Source of the DNA: DASRHG01 sp035650655
GTDB taxonomy: Bacteria > Desulfobacterota > Binatia > DP-6
Assembly: GCA_035650655.1 (NCBI GenBank)
Contig: DASRHG010000076.1
Location: 1 to 21,059, forward strand
Length of the DNA stretch: 21,059 bases
Reading direction: 5' to 3'
Made by a program: the position numbers and the translations under genes. The notes beneath the pieces were generated by a model. The model had not been told where the DNA came from, ran no database searches, and was given only the letters and a program-made list of their open reading frames with translations. Position 1 is the first letter of the stretch. Each line of letters begins with the position of its first letter. Positions 12,968 through 21,059 of this stretch are shown piece by piece.

Positions 12968-13933
12968 ATGGGCAACGTCCTCGTCGTCGCGGAGCATCAG
13001 CACGGGAAGTTCCCGAAGACCACGCTCGCGGGTCTCGCCGCGGGAAAGCAGCTCGCCGGGCTCGTGGGCGGGAAGTGCATCGGGGTCGTCCTCGGTCAGG
13101 GCGTCGACGCGCTCGCGAACGAGCTCGCGGAGTACGGCGTCGACGTCGTCGCGGTCGACGACGCGAAGCTCGCGCACTACCTCGCCGATGCGTACACGAA
13201 CGCGCTCGCGGAGCTCGTGAAGCAGAAGGGAGCGGACGCGGTCGTCGCCACGGCGACGGCGATGGGGAAGGATCTCCTCCCGCGCCTCGCCGCCCGCCTC
13301 GGCGCCGGCATGGCCTCCGACGTGACGGGCATCGTCGACGCGTCCACGTTCAAGCGGCTCATGTGGGCCGGGAACGTGATCGCCACCGTGAAGGTCGAGG
13401 CCACGCCGCGCGTCGTCTCCGTCCGTGCGACGGCGTTCGACGCGGCGGCGAAGGACGGCGCCAAGGGCACGGTCGAGACGGCGGCGCTCGGCGGCGGCGA
13501 GACGAAGGTGCAGTTCGTCGAGTTCGCGGAGACGAAGTCCGACCGCCCGGTCCTGACCGAGGCGAGCATCGTCGTGTCGGGCGGCCGCGGGCTCAAGAAC
13601 GGCGAGAACTTCGGGACCTACCTCGAGCCCCTCTGCGACGCGCTCGGCGCCGCGATGGGCGCCAGCCGCGCCGCGGTCGATGCGGGCTTCGTGCCGAACG
13701 ACCTCCAGGTCGGCCAGACCGGCAAGGTCGTCGCGCCGACGCTCTACATCGCCGTCGGCATCTCGGGCGCGATCCAGCACCTCGCCGGCATGAAGGACTC
13801 GAAGGTGATCGTTGCGATCAACAAGGACGAGGAGGCGCCGATCTTCCAGATCGCCGACTACGGCCTCGTCGCCGACCTCTTCAAAGCCGTGCCGGAGCTG
13901 ACGGAGGAAGTGAAGAAGCTGAAAGGCGCGTGA
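12968..13933 (+). CDS. etfA: Electron transfer flavoprotein alpha subunit
   Basis: A 321-residue EtfA. The N-terminal domain starts GNVLVVAEHQHGKFPKTTL. The C-terminal FAD-binding domain is complete: VVSGGRGLKNGENF (about 199-212), PNDLQVGQTGKVVAPTLYIAVGISGAIQHLAGM (about 244-276) and the ending INKDEEAPIFQIADYGLVADLF. It forms a soluble heterodimer with EtfB and passes electrons on to a membrane quinone reductase; a fitting one is encoded on the other strand at 14563-16635. The next gene, a DNA glycosylase, starts inside its stop codon (GTGA overlap), so it is co-transcribed. Confidence 0.96.
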   Translation: MGNVLVVAEHQHGKFPKTTLAGLAAGKQLAGLVGGKCIGVVLGQGVDALANELAEYGVDVVAVDDAKLAHYLADAYTNALAELVKQKGADAVVATATAMGKDLLPRLAARLGAGMASDVTGIVDASTFKRLMWAGNVIATVKVEATPRVVSVRATAFDAAAKDGAKGTVETAALGGGETKVQFVEFAETKSDRPVLTEASIVVSGGRGLKNGENFGTYLEPLCDALGAAMGASRAAVDAGFVPNDLQVGQTGKVVAPTLYIAVGISGAIQHLAGMKDSKVIVAINKDEEAPIFQIADYGLVADLFKAVPELTEEVKKLKGA

Positions 13934-14550
13934 GCGCCCGCCCGCTTCCTCGCCGCTTCTACCTCGCGCCGACCCTCCGCGTCGCGCGCGGTTTGCTCGG
14001 GAAGGTCCTCGTCCACGCGACGCCCGCCGGCATCGCGGCCGGCCGCATCGTCGAGGTCGAGGCCTACCGCGGTCCCGCGGACCGGGCCGCGCACAGCTGG
14101 GGCGGGCGCCGCTCGCCCCGGAACGAGGTCATGTACGGGCCCCCCGGGCACGCGTACGTCTACTTCATCTACGGGATGCACTTCTGCATGAACGTGGTGA
14201 CCCAGCCCGTGGGCCGTCCCGAGGCGGTCCTCCTCCGAGCGCTCGAGCCGCTCGTGGGCGAGGCGCTCATGCGCGCGCGCCGGAAGCTCGGCCCGGACGT
14301 GCCGGCGTGGCGCCTCTGTCGCGGCCCGGGCGCGCTCTGCCAGGCGCTCGGGATCACGCGCGAGGAGAACGGCGCGGACCTCGTGCGGAGCCGACTCCGC
14401 ATCCTCGACGGCGCGCCCGTGCCCGGGGCGCGCGTCGTCCGCACGGCGCGCGTCGGCGTCGACTACGCGGGCGTGGACGCCGCCCGCCCCTGGCGCTTCG
14501 CGGTGCGCGGCAGCCGCGCCGTCTCCGGGCGGCGGCTCGTCTCCCCGTAG
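13930..14550 (+). CDS. mpg: 3-methyladenine DNA glycosylase, AAG/MPG type
   Basis: A 206-residue monofunctional glycosylase that removes alkylated purines and hypoxanthine from DNA. Comparison with the human AAG sequence from memory places the active site: E44 in VEVEAY for catalytic E125, Y46 for stacking Y127, H55 in AAHSWGG for H136, Y81 in YFIYGMHF for the intercalating Y162, and R103 in LLRALEP for R182. The run VMYGPPGHAYVYFIYGMHFC is typical of the family. It starts with GTG overlapping the etfA TGA, so translation is probably coupled, an odd partner for ETF. Its stop is 12 bases from the convergent Fe-S reductase gene. All key residues are present, so it should be active. Confidence 0.95.
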   Translation: MSARPLPRRFYLAPTLRVARGLLGKVLVHATPAGIAAGRIVEVEAYRGPADRAAHSWGGRRSPRNEVMYGPPGHAYVYFIYGMHFCMNVVTQPVGRPEAVLLRALEPLVGEALMRARRKLGPDVPAWRLCRGPGALCQALGITREENGADLVRSRLRILDGAPVPGARVVRTARVGVDYAGVDAARPWRFAVRGSRAVSGRRLVSP

Positions 14551-14562
14551 GCGCCCCCGCCC

Positions 14563-16635
14563 TCAGACCTTCGCCGCCTGCGCCACGATCTCCATCACGT
14601 CGAGCGTCTTCACCTTGTCCTCGAGGTCCTTCGCCTTGATGCCGTCCGAGAGCATCGTCATGCAGAACGGACACGAGACGGCGATCACCTCGGGGTCCGT
14701 CCGGAGCGCCTGATCGGTGCGGAGGAGGTTGACCCGCTTGTCGGGGTCCTCCTCGATCCACATGCGCCCGCCGCCCGCGCCGCAGCACATGCCGAACTGG
14801 TGGTGGCGGTGCGGGATCTCCTCGACCGTCGCTCCCGCCTTCGCGAGCACCTCGCGGGGGGCGTCGTAGATCTCGTTGAAGCGGCCGTAGTAGCAGGAGT
14901 CGTGATACGCCGTGCGCTTGCCCGCCCCGTCCGGGACCCGCAGCCGGCCGCTCGCGATGAGCTGGCGCACGAGCTCCGCCGCGTGGACCACCTCGTACTG
15001 CCCGCCGAACTGGGGGTACTCGTTCTTGATCGTGTTGAAGCAGTGCGGGCAGTTGGTGACGATCTTCTTCACCTGGTAGCCGTTCAGCACCTCGACGAGC
15101 ATCGCCGCCATCGACTGGTACAGATACTCGTTGCCGAGGCGGCGCGCCGTCTCGCCGTTGCAGAGCTCCTCGGTCGCGAGGCAGGCGAAGCTCACGCCGC
15201 CCGCCTTGAGCACCTTCGCGAAGGCCTGCGTCGTCTTCTTGTTCCGGTCGTCGAACGAGCCGGCGCAGCCGACGTACCAGAGGTACTCGGCCTCGGGGTT
15301 GTCGGCGAGCGTCGGCACGCCGAGTCCCTCCGCCCAGTCGAAGCGCTTTTCGGCGCCGATGCCCCACGGGTTCGACTGCGTCTCCATGCCCTTGAAGACG
15401 CGGGTCAGCTCGGACGGGAAGCGCGACTCCTCCTGCACGAGATGGCGGCGCATGTCGACGATCTTGTCGACGTACTCGATCATCACCGGGCAGGCCTCCT
15501 CGCACGCGCGGCAGACGTTGCACGCCCAGAGCACCTCGTCCTTGATCACGGAGCCGACGATGTTGCTGCCCACCTCGGGCGGCTCCGCCCCGTCGCCGTC
15601 GGGCTTGCGCGCGACGCGCTTCTCGATCACCTCCGCCTGGTGCGAATAGAGGTAGTCGCGGAGGTCGAGGAGCAGCTGGCGGGGCGCGAGCGCCTTCCCG
15701 GTGGCGGTCGCGGGACACTGCGACGAGCACCGGCCGCACTCGGTGCAGCTGAACATGTCGAGGACCTGCTTCCAGGTGAACTGGTCGATGTGCGAGGTCC
15801 CGAAGGTGGTCGCGTTCTCGAGGTCCTGCTTCGAGAGCTGCCCGGTCGGCTCGAGCTTCCGGAAGAAGACGTTCGGCAGCGAGGTGATGACGTGGAAGTG
15901 CTTCGCGCGCGGGAGGAAGTTGAGCATGACGAGGACGGCGAGGTTGTGGATCCACCACGCCGTCATCCCGAGCACCGCGGCGCCGCCGACCCCGAGCCCC
16001 CCGAGGCCGCGCCCGACGAGGGTCGAGAGCGGCTCCCAGCGCGCCTCGTCGGCGATCCAGGGCTCGGCCGCGTGCACCACCTGGCGCGAGCCGTCATAGA
16101 CGAGGCCGCCGATCATGATGAGCCCGATGCAGCCGAGGATGAGGTACGCCTCCCAGTGCCAGTGCGAGAGCTGGCGCGCCTCCGCCGGCGGGTAGCCGAG
16201 GAGGCGCTGCGGGCGGGTCACGAGCCAACGCGCGAACGCGTAGAGGATGACGACGAGGACGACCGCCTCCATCAGGTCGCGCAGCAGCATGTACGGGCCG
16301 CCGAGCAGATGCGGGCTGAAGAGCGGAACGTAGAAGTGCTCGCTGTACGCGCGCCCGAACATGGTGAGGATCTGGAGCCCAAGGATCACGAAGCCCCAGA
16401 AGATGAAGAAGTGCATCCACCCCGCCGGCCCCTCGCCCACGATCGCCGCTTCGGGCCGGATGAACTTCTTCTGTCCGAAGGCGTAGACGAGCATGGCGCG
16501 GATGCGATCCGGAATGCGGTCGAAGCGGGGCGACGGTGCTGCGGCCCGCAGGAGGTTGAACCGGCCCCACACCTGGTAGACAAAGAGGCCGAGTGCGGCC
16601 ACGAGGCAGAGCGTGAACGCGAGCGCCGTCGCCAT
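14563..16635 (-). CDS. Membrane-bound Fe-S oxidoreductase, EMO-type ETF:(mena)quinone oxidoreductase
   Basis: A 690-residue membrane protein. The N-terminal half has about six hydrophobic segments (near 4-22, 73-92, 118-137, 162-180, 212-226 and 228-242) with histidines such as H75, H158, H160 and H230 that could hold heme b, as in NarI-like domains. Two 4Fe-4S motifs follow: C297, C300, C303, C307 and C372, C375, C378, C382. The C-terminal part has two cysteine-rich CCG domains (PF02754), including GCAGSFDDR, NCPHCFNTIKNEY, HDSCYYGR, MCCGAGGGRMW and CPFCM. This architecture is that of DUF224-type reductases shown in syntrophic fatty-acid oxidisers to pass electrons from ETF to menaquinone. 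The nearby etfBA supports that role. The ATG at 16635 sits four bases after GGAGG. Confidence 0.9.
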   Translation of the reverse strand: MATALAFTLCLVAALGLFVYQVWGRFNLLRAAAPSPRFDRIPDRIRAMLVYAFGQKKFIRPEAAIVGEGPAGWMHFFIFWGFVILGLQILTMFGRAYSEHFYVPLFSPHLLGGPYMLLRDLMEAVVLVVILYAFARWLVTRPQRLLGYPPAEARQLSHWHWEAYLILGCIGLIMIGGLVYDGSRQVVHAAEPWIADEARWEPLSTLVGRGLGGLGVGGAAVLGMTAWWIHNLAVLVMLNFLPRAKHFHVITSLPNVFFRKLEPTGQLSKQDLENATTFGTSHIDQFTWKQVLDMFSCTECGRCSSQCPATATGKALAPRQLLLDLRDYLYSHQAEVIEKRVARKPDGDGAEPPEVGSNIVGSVIKDEVLWACNVCRACEEACPVMIEYVDKIVDMRRHLVQEESRFPSELTRVFKGMETQSNPWGIGAEKRFDWAEGLGVPTLADNPEAEYLWYVGCAGSFDDRNKKTTQAFAKVLKAGGVSFACLATEELCNGETARRLGNEYLYQSMAAMLVEVLNGYQVKKIVTNCPHCFNTIKNEYPQFGGQYEVVHAAELVRQLIASGRLRVPDGAGKRTAYHDSCYYGRFNEIYDAPREVLAKAGATVEEIPHRHHQFGMCCGAGGGRMWIEEDPDKRVNLLRTDQALRTDPEVIAVSCPFCMTMLSDGIKAKDLEDKVKTLDVMEIVAQAAKV

Positions 16636-16639
16636 CTTT

Positions 16640-16644
16640 CCTCC
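16640..16644 (-). promoter_or_regulatory. Ribosome binding site of the Fe-S oxidoreductase gene
   Basis: GGAGG on the minus strand four bases before the ATG at 16635. It settles the start, since the frame stays open another 66 codons upstream into sequence that overlaps the DUF192 gene. Confidence 0.7.
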
Positions 16645-16655
16645 GAAGTCCGCAA

Positions 16656-16684
16656 CCCTTAGAACACGGGTGGGAGCCTTGCAA
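16656..16684 (-). promoter_or_regulatory. Promoter candidate for the Fe-S oxidoreductase gene
   Basis: On the minus strand TTGCAA (16679-16684) and TAAGGG (16656-16661) are 17 bases apart. The start of transcription would be near 16649, a 14-base leader holding the GGAGG site. The -35 overlaps the start codons of the divergent DUF192 gene. The -10 resembles that of etfB (TAAGGA). Confidence 0.35.
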
Positions 16685-17119
16685 CTGAAGCTCGCCTGCG
16701 CGGCGCTCCTCGTCGCCGCGCCGCCCGCGTGCTCGGGCTCGGGGCCGACGGCGAGGATCCACACGGCGGCCGGGACGGTCGTCGTGTCGCTCGAAGTCGC
16801 CGCGACGCCCGAAGCACAGCAGCGCGGCCTCATGTACCGGACGGCCCTCTCCGACGATCACGGCATGCTCTTCGTCTTCCCGCGGGAGGCCGACCACGAG
16901 TTCTGGATGAAGAACACCCTCGTCCCCCTCGACATGCTCTTCATCGCCCGCGACGGGACGATCGTCGGCATCCACGCGGAGGCGACGCCGCTCTCGACCG
17001 CCCCCATCTCCGTCGGCAAGGCGTCGCGGTACGTGCTCGAGGTCCCGGGCGGCTACGCCGCGCGACGGCGCATCGCGAGCGGCGATCGCGTCGAGCTGGT
17101 GGGCGTCCGGACACCTTGA
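16670..17119 (+). CDS. DUF192 exported protein
   Basis: A protein of 149 residues from the GTG at 16670, or 146 from a TTG at 16679. The N-terminus is a signal peptide, LKLACAALLVAAPPACSG; the cysteine after PPA could be a lipid-anchored residue, though the lipobox is imperfect. The rest is a DUF192 domain (PF02643): a strand pair, RGLMYRTALSDDHGMLFVFP, then FWMKNTLVPLDMLFI and the ending EVPGGYAARRRIASGDRVEL. The function of the family is unknown; it is usually exported and single-domain. Thirty-four bases separate the GTG from the divergent Fe-S reductase, and the carboxylase operon starts 53 bases after its stop. I prefer the GTG because GGGAG is too close to the TTG to serve it. Confidence 0.85.
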   Translation: MGALQLKLACAALLVAAPPACSGSGPTARIHTAAGTVVVSLEVAATPEAQQRGLMYRTALSDDHGMLFVFPREADHEFWMKNTLVPLDMLFIARDGTIVGIHAEATPLSTAPISVGKASRYVLEVPGGYAARRRIASGDRVELVGVRTP

Positions 17120-17144
17120 ATTTCCGCCCCGGAGCGCATACTAA
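17116..17144 (+). promoter_or_regulatory. pccB: Promoter candidate for the PCC-type carboxylase operon
   Basis: TTGAAT at 17116-17121 overlaps the DUF192 stop. TACTAA at 17139-17144 lies 17 bases on; CATACT at 17137-17142 is a better hexamer but the spacer is then only 15. The ATG is about 30 bases downstream. This short AT-richer patch stands out from its surroundings. Confidence 0.4.
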
Positions 17145-17172
17145 CGCCCCTCTCCCGAGAGAAACCAAACCC

Positions 17173-18703
<1,531 letters not shown>

Positions 18704-18723
<20 letters not shown>

Positions 18724-20245
18724 GCGACCCGGCACCGCCCCCCGCCTCTTCCGCCGCGTGCTGGTCGCGAACCGCGGGGAGATCGCCGTCCGCGTGATTC
18801 GCGCCTGCCGCGAGCTTGGCATCGAGTCCGTCGCCGTCTACTCGGATCCCGACCGGACGGCGCTGCACGTCCGGCAGGCGGACCACGCGTACCCGATCGG
18901 CCCGGCGCCCGCGGCGCAGAGCTACCTCGTCGTCGAGAAGATCCTGGAGGCCGCGAAGGCGACCGGCGCGGAGGCGATCCACCCCGGCTATGGCTTCCTG
19001 TCGGAGCGCGCCGTCTTCGCCCGGGCCTGCGCCGAGGCCGGCCTCGTGTTCATCGGGCCGTCCGCGGAGGCGATCGACGCGATGGGCGACAAGGTCGAGG
19101 CGCGGCGGCGCATGATGGCCGCGGGCGTCCCCGTCGTCCCCGGCTCCGCGCACCCGATCGAGTCCGACGCCGAGGTCGAGAAGCTCGCGACGGACCTCGG
19201 CTTTCCCGTCATGCTGAAGGCCGCGGGCGGGGGCGGCGGGAAGGGCATGCGGCTCGTCGGCAAGGCGGAGGAGCTCCGGGGCGCCCTGCGCGCGGCGCGC
19301 TCGGAGGCCAAGTCGGCGTTCGGCGACGACCGCGTCTACGTCGAGAAGGCCATCGTCCGGCCGCGCCACGTCGAGGTGCAGGTGCTCGGCGACGCGCACG
19401 GGCACGTGATCCACCTCTACGAGCGCGAGTGCTCGATCCAGCGCCGTCATCAGAAGGTCATCGAGGAGTCGCCGTCGCTCGCGATCGACCAGAAGACCCG
19501 CGAGGAGATGGGGCGGGTCGCCGTCCAGGCGGCGAAGGCGGTCGACTACGTCGGCGCCGGGACGATCGAGTTCCTCGTCGACCCGGCGCGGAACTTCTAC
19601 TTCCTCGAGATGAACACGCGCATCCAGGTCGAGCATCCGATCACCGAGGCGGTGACCGGCGTCGACCTCGTGAAGGCGCAGATCGAGATCGCGGCGGGCC
19701 GTCCGCTCGCGATCCGCCAGCAGGACGTCGTGCAGCGCGGCTGGGCGATCGAGTGCCGGATCTACGCGGAGGACCCGGAGAACAACTTCCTCCCCGCCCC
19801 CGGGCGCATCGAGGTCCTCCGCGTCCCGAACGGCATCGGCATCCGCGACGACTCGGGCGTCTACGAGGGGTTCGAGGTGTCGACGTACTACGATCCGATC
19901 ATCTCGAAGCTCGTCGCCTGGGGCGCCACGCGCGAGGAGGCGATTGCGCGCATGCTGCGCGCGCTCCACGAGTACGTCGTCGTCGGCCCGACGGCGAACG
20001 TCGCCTTCCACCGCTGGGCGCTCTCGCATCCGGCGTTCCGGGCGGGCGAGATCGACACGGGCTTCATCGCGCGCCACTTCGGGAAGGGCGTCCTCGCCGG
20101 CCAGGCGGACGGCGACCTGCCGCTCATCGGCGCCGCGATCGCGGCGGCCACGCGCAGCGCGACCGCCGCCGCCGGTGCGCCGGCGGCCACCGAGCCGGGC
20201 TCCCGCTGGCGCGAGCTCGGCCGGCTCGAGGCGCTCCGTGGGTAG
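18704..20245 (+). CDS. accC: Biotin carboxylase subunit of the PCC-type carboxylase
   Basis: A 513-residue ATP-grasp biotin carboxylase. After a 17-residue leader it reads RRVLVANRGEIAVRVIRACRE. The ATP glycine loop KAAGGGGGKGMR lies near 171-182, HVEVQVLGD near 223-231, ECSIQRRHQK near 243-252 and FLEMNTRIQVEHPITE near 300-315. It ends in SRWRELGRLEALRG, the point where a fused PccA would continue into its BT region; the carrier is instead encoded by the next gene. Its ATG at 18704 overlaps the pccB end by 20 bases and its stop overlaps the BCCP gene by 8 bases, so the three genes form one tightly coupled operon. It is a paralogue of the biotin carboxylase at 5646-7133 and very similar in its core. 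Confidence 0.93.
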
Positions 20246-20768
20246 CCCCGGGGCTCCGGCGGGCCGCCCCACCCGCTTCACGGCGCTCGTCGGCGACGAG
20301 ACCCGTGCGGTCGAGGTCGTGCCGCTCGGAGACGGGCGGTTCGAGGTCACGATCGACGGGCGGACGCGTGTCGTCGACGCCCGGCCGACCGGCAGCGTCT
20401 CCTTTTCGCTCGTGATCGACGCCGTGCCGGCCGAGGTGAGCGTCGTCGCGCGGGGCGACGCCTACCGCGTCTGGTTCGGCGGGCGCATGCACCGCCTTCG
20501 GCTCCTCGACGATCGCGCGCTCCGCGCGCACCGGCGGAGCGCCGGCGGATCGGGCGAGCGCGAGGTGCGGGCGGCGATGCCCGGGAAAGTGGTCACGGTG
20601 CTGGTCGAGGTCGGCGCGACCGTCGAGCAGGGTGAGGGCCTGCTCGTGCTCGAGGCGATGAAGATGGAGAACGAGGTCGGATCGCCGCGCACGGGCACCG
20701 TGCGAGAGGTGCGCGTGAAGGCCGGCCAGGCCGTCGAGGCGGGTGAGCTGCTCGCGATCGTCGAGTGA
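20238..20768 (+). CDS. Biotin carboxyl carrier protein of the PCC-type carboxylase
   Basis: A 176-residue carrier starting with GTG inside the end of the biotin carboxylase gene. The first 105 residues form a beta-rich BT-like region (FEVTIDGRTRVVDARP, SVSFSLVIDAVPAEVSVVARG). The C-terminal biotinyl domain reads RAAMPGKVVTVLVEVGATV and carries the biotin acceptor K142 in LEAMKMENEV. It accepts CO2 from the biotin carboxylase and delivers it to PccB. It has the same size and domain plan as the carrier at 7135-7653, including a stand-alone BT-like part, so the split state is shared by both carboxylases. A linker rich in arginine, serine and glycine (about 93-110) joins the two parts. Confidence 0.9.
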   Translation: MGSPGAPAGRPTRFTALVGDETRAVEVVPLGDGRFEVTIDGRTRVVDARPTGSVSFSLVIDAVPAEVSVVARGDAYRVWFGGRMHRLRLLDDRALRAHRRSAGGSGEREVRAAMPGKVVTVLVEVGATVEQGEGLLVLEAMKMENEVGSPRTGTVREVRVKAGQAVEAGELLAIVE

Positions 20769-20772
20769 CGAA

Positions 20773-20793
20773 CGCGCCGGCGGAATCGGCGCG
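20773..20793. terminator. Hairpin after the carboxylase operon, possible terminator
   Basis: CGCGCCG at 20773-20779 pairs perfectly with CGGCGCG at 20787-20793 around a 7-base loop, starting five bases after the BCCP stop. No T run follows, so intrinsic termination is uncertain; it may instead be an operator for the decarboxylase gene 53 bases on. Confidence 0.35.
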
Positions 20794-20846
20794 CCGAACT
20801 TGTGGCCCCTGCGGGATCGTGTTAGGGGCAGGAGGCAAGCCGAGCG

Positions 20847-21059
20847 ATGAGCACCGCGTTCGTCCCCAAGAAGATCTTCCTCACGAAGGGCGTAGGCAAG
20901 CACCGGGAGAAGCTTTCGAGCTTCGAGATGGCGCTCAGGTCGGCGGGCATCGCGCAGTACAACCTCGTCCGCGTCTCTTCGATCTTCCCGCCGCACTCGA
21001 AGCTCATCTCCCCGCAGGAGGGCCAGAAGCTCATGCGGCCGGGCCAGGTGCTCTACGTC
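20847..21059 (+). CDS. pdaD: Pyruvoyl-dependent arginine decarboxylase (5' part, cut by window edge)
   Basis: The first 71 residues are present. KKIFLTKGVGKHREKLSSFEMALRSAGIAQYNLVRVSSIFPPHSKLIS is the N-terminus of the pyruvoyl-dependent arginine decarboxylase family (PvlArgDC, TIGR00286), which turns arginine into agmatine for polyamine synthesis. The proenzyme cuts itself between two serines and the second becomes the pyruvoyl cofactor; the conserved VSSI-PP motif here places these at S44 and S45, both inside the window. AGGAGG lies 11 bases before the ATG, a little far. The gene follows the carboxylase operon after 78 bases and appears to have its own promoter region (TTGTGG near 20800 and TAGGGG 17 bases on, both weak). 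Confidence 0.88.
   Translation, partial: MSTAFVPKKIFLTKGVGKHREKLSSFEMALRSAGIAQYNLVRVSSIFPPHSKLISPQEGQKLMRPGQVLYV

Noticed and set aside
14551..14562. Bidirectional terminator between mpg and the Fe-S reductase gene
   Set aside because: The 12-base gap has no inverted repeat or T tract.

Overview
This is a GC-rich stretch (roughly 70% G+C by eye) of bacterial chromosome with about 20 protein genes packed closely together. GTG starts are frequent and stop/start junctions are very tight. I see no tRNA, rRNA, CRISPR array, transposase or phage gene, and nothing suggests recent mobility. The gene content is two biotin-dependent acyl-CoA carboxylases, ETF with a membrane ETF:quinone oxidoreductase, and a pyruvoyl-type arginine decarboxylase. 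With this base composition it fits an uncultivated, aerobic or facultative, acyl-CoA-degrading bacterium of the Rokubacteria / Binatota / former Deltaproteobacteria kind. No phylogenetic marker is present, so that is a guess.

Layout. (1) 1-496, minus: a response regulator abutting the first codons of a second signalling gene, possibly HDOD. (2) 612-2512, plus: an atypical NAD(P)-binding SDR and a lysophospholipid-type acyltransferase, behind a good sigma70-like promoter. (3) 2596-7653: a methylcrotonyl-CoA-carboxylase-type module. The carboxyltransferase (CT) gene is separated from the biotin carboxylase (BC) and biotin carrier (BCCP) genes by a minus-strand pair (zinc-ribbon microprotein, FMN reductase) and a SLOG-like gene that leads the BC-BCCP operon. 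(4) 7734-9080: a sigma54-type activator with a degenerate receiver, preceded by a dyad and a direct repeat. (5) 9084-10706, minus: a dienelactone-hydrolase-like enzyme and a stand-alone formyl-THF hydrolase-type formyltransferase, divergent from an IclR regulator (10921-11721). (6) 11722-12209: the only gap over 300 bases, holding a possible decayed secreted-protein gene and the etf promoter. (7) 12210-16635: etfB, etfA and a 3-methyladenine glycosylase, convergent with a 690-residue membrane Fe-S oxidoreductase of the EMO type. (8) 16670-20768: a DUF192 protein, then a propionyl-CoA-carboxylase-type operon (CT, BC, BCCP). (9) 20847-end: pyruvoyl-dependent arginine decarboxylase, cut by the window edge.

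How it fits together. The main theme is breakdown of branched-chain and odd-chain acyl-CoAs. The MCC-type module would carboxylate 3-methylcrotonyl-CoA (leucine route) and the PCC-type module propionyl-CoA. Acyl-CoA dehydrogenases encoded elsewhere would pass electrons to EtfAB, and the EMO-type protein would pass them to the membrane quinone pool. In both carboxylases the biotin carrier is a separate protein, split from the biotin carboxylase at the same domain boundary. I found no clear new defence or mobile system. The best leads are the SLOG-like gene tied to the BC-BCCP operon, the phosphorylation-independent sigma54 activator with its operator-like repeats, the stand-alone formyl-THF hydrolase domain, and the broken gene at 11813-12086.
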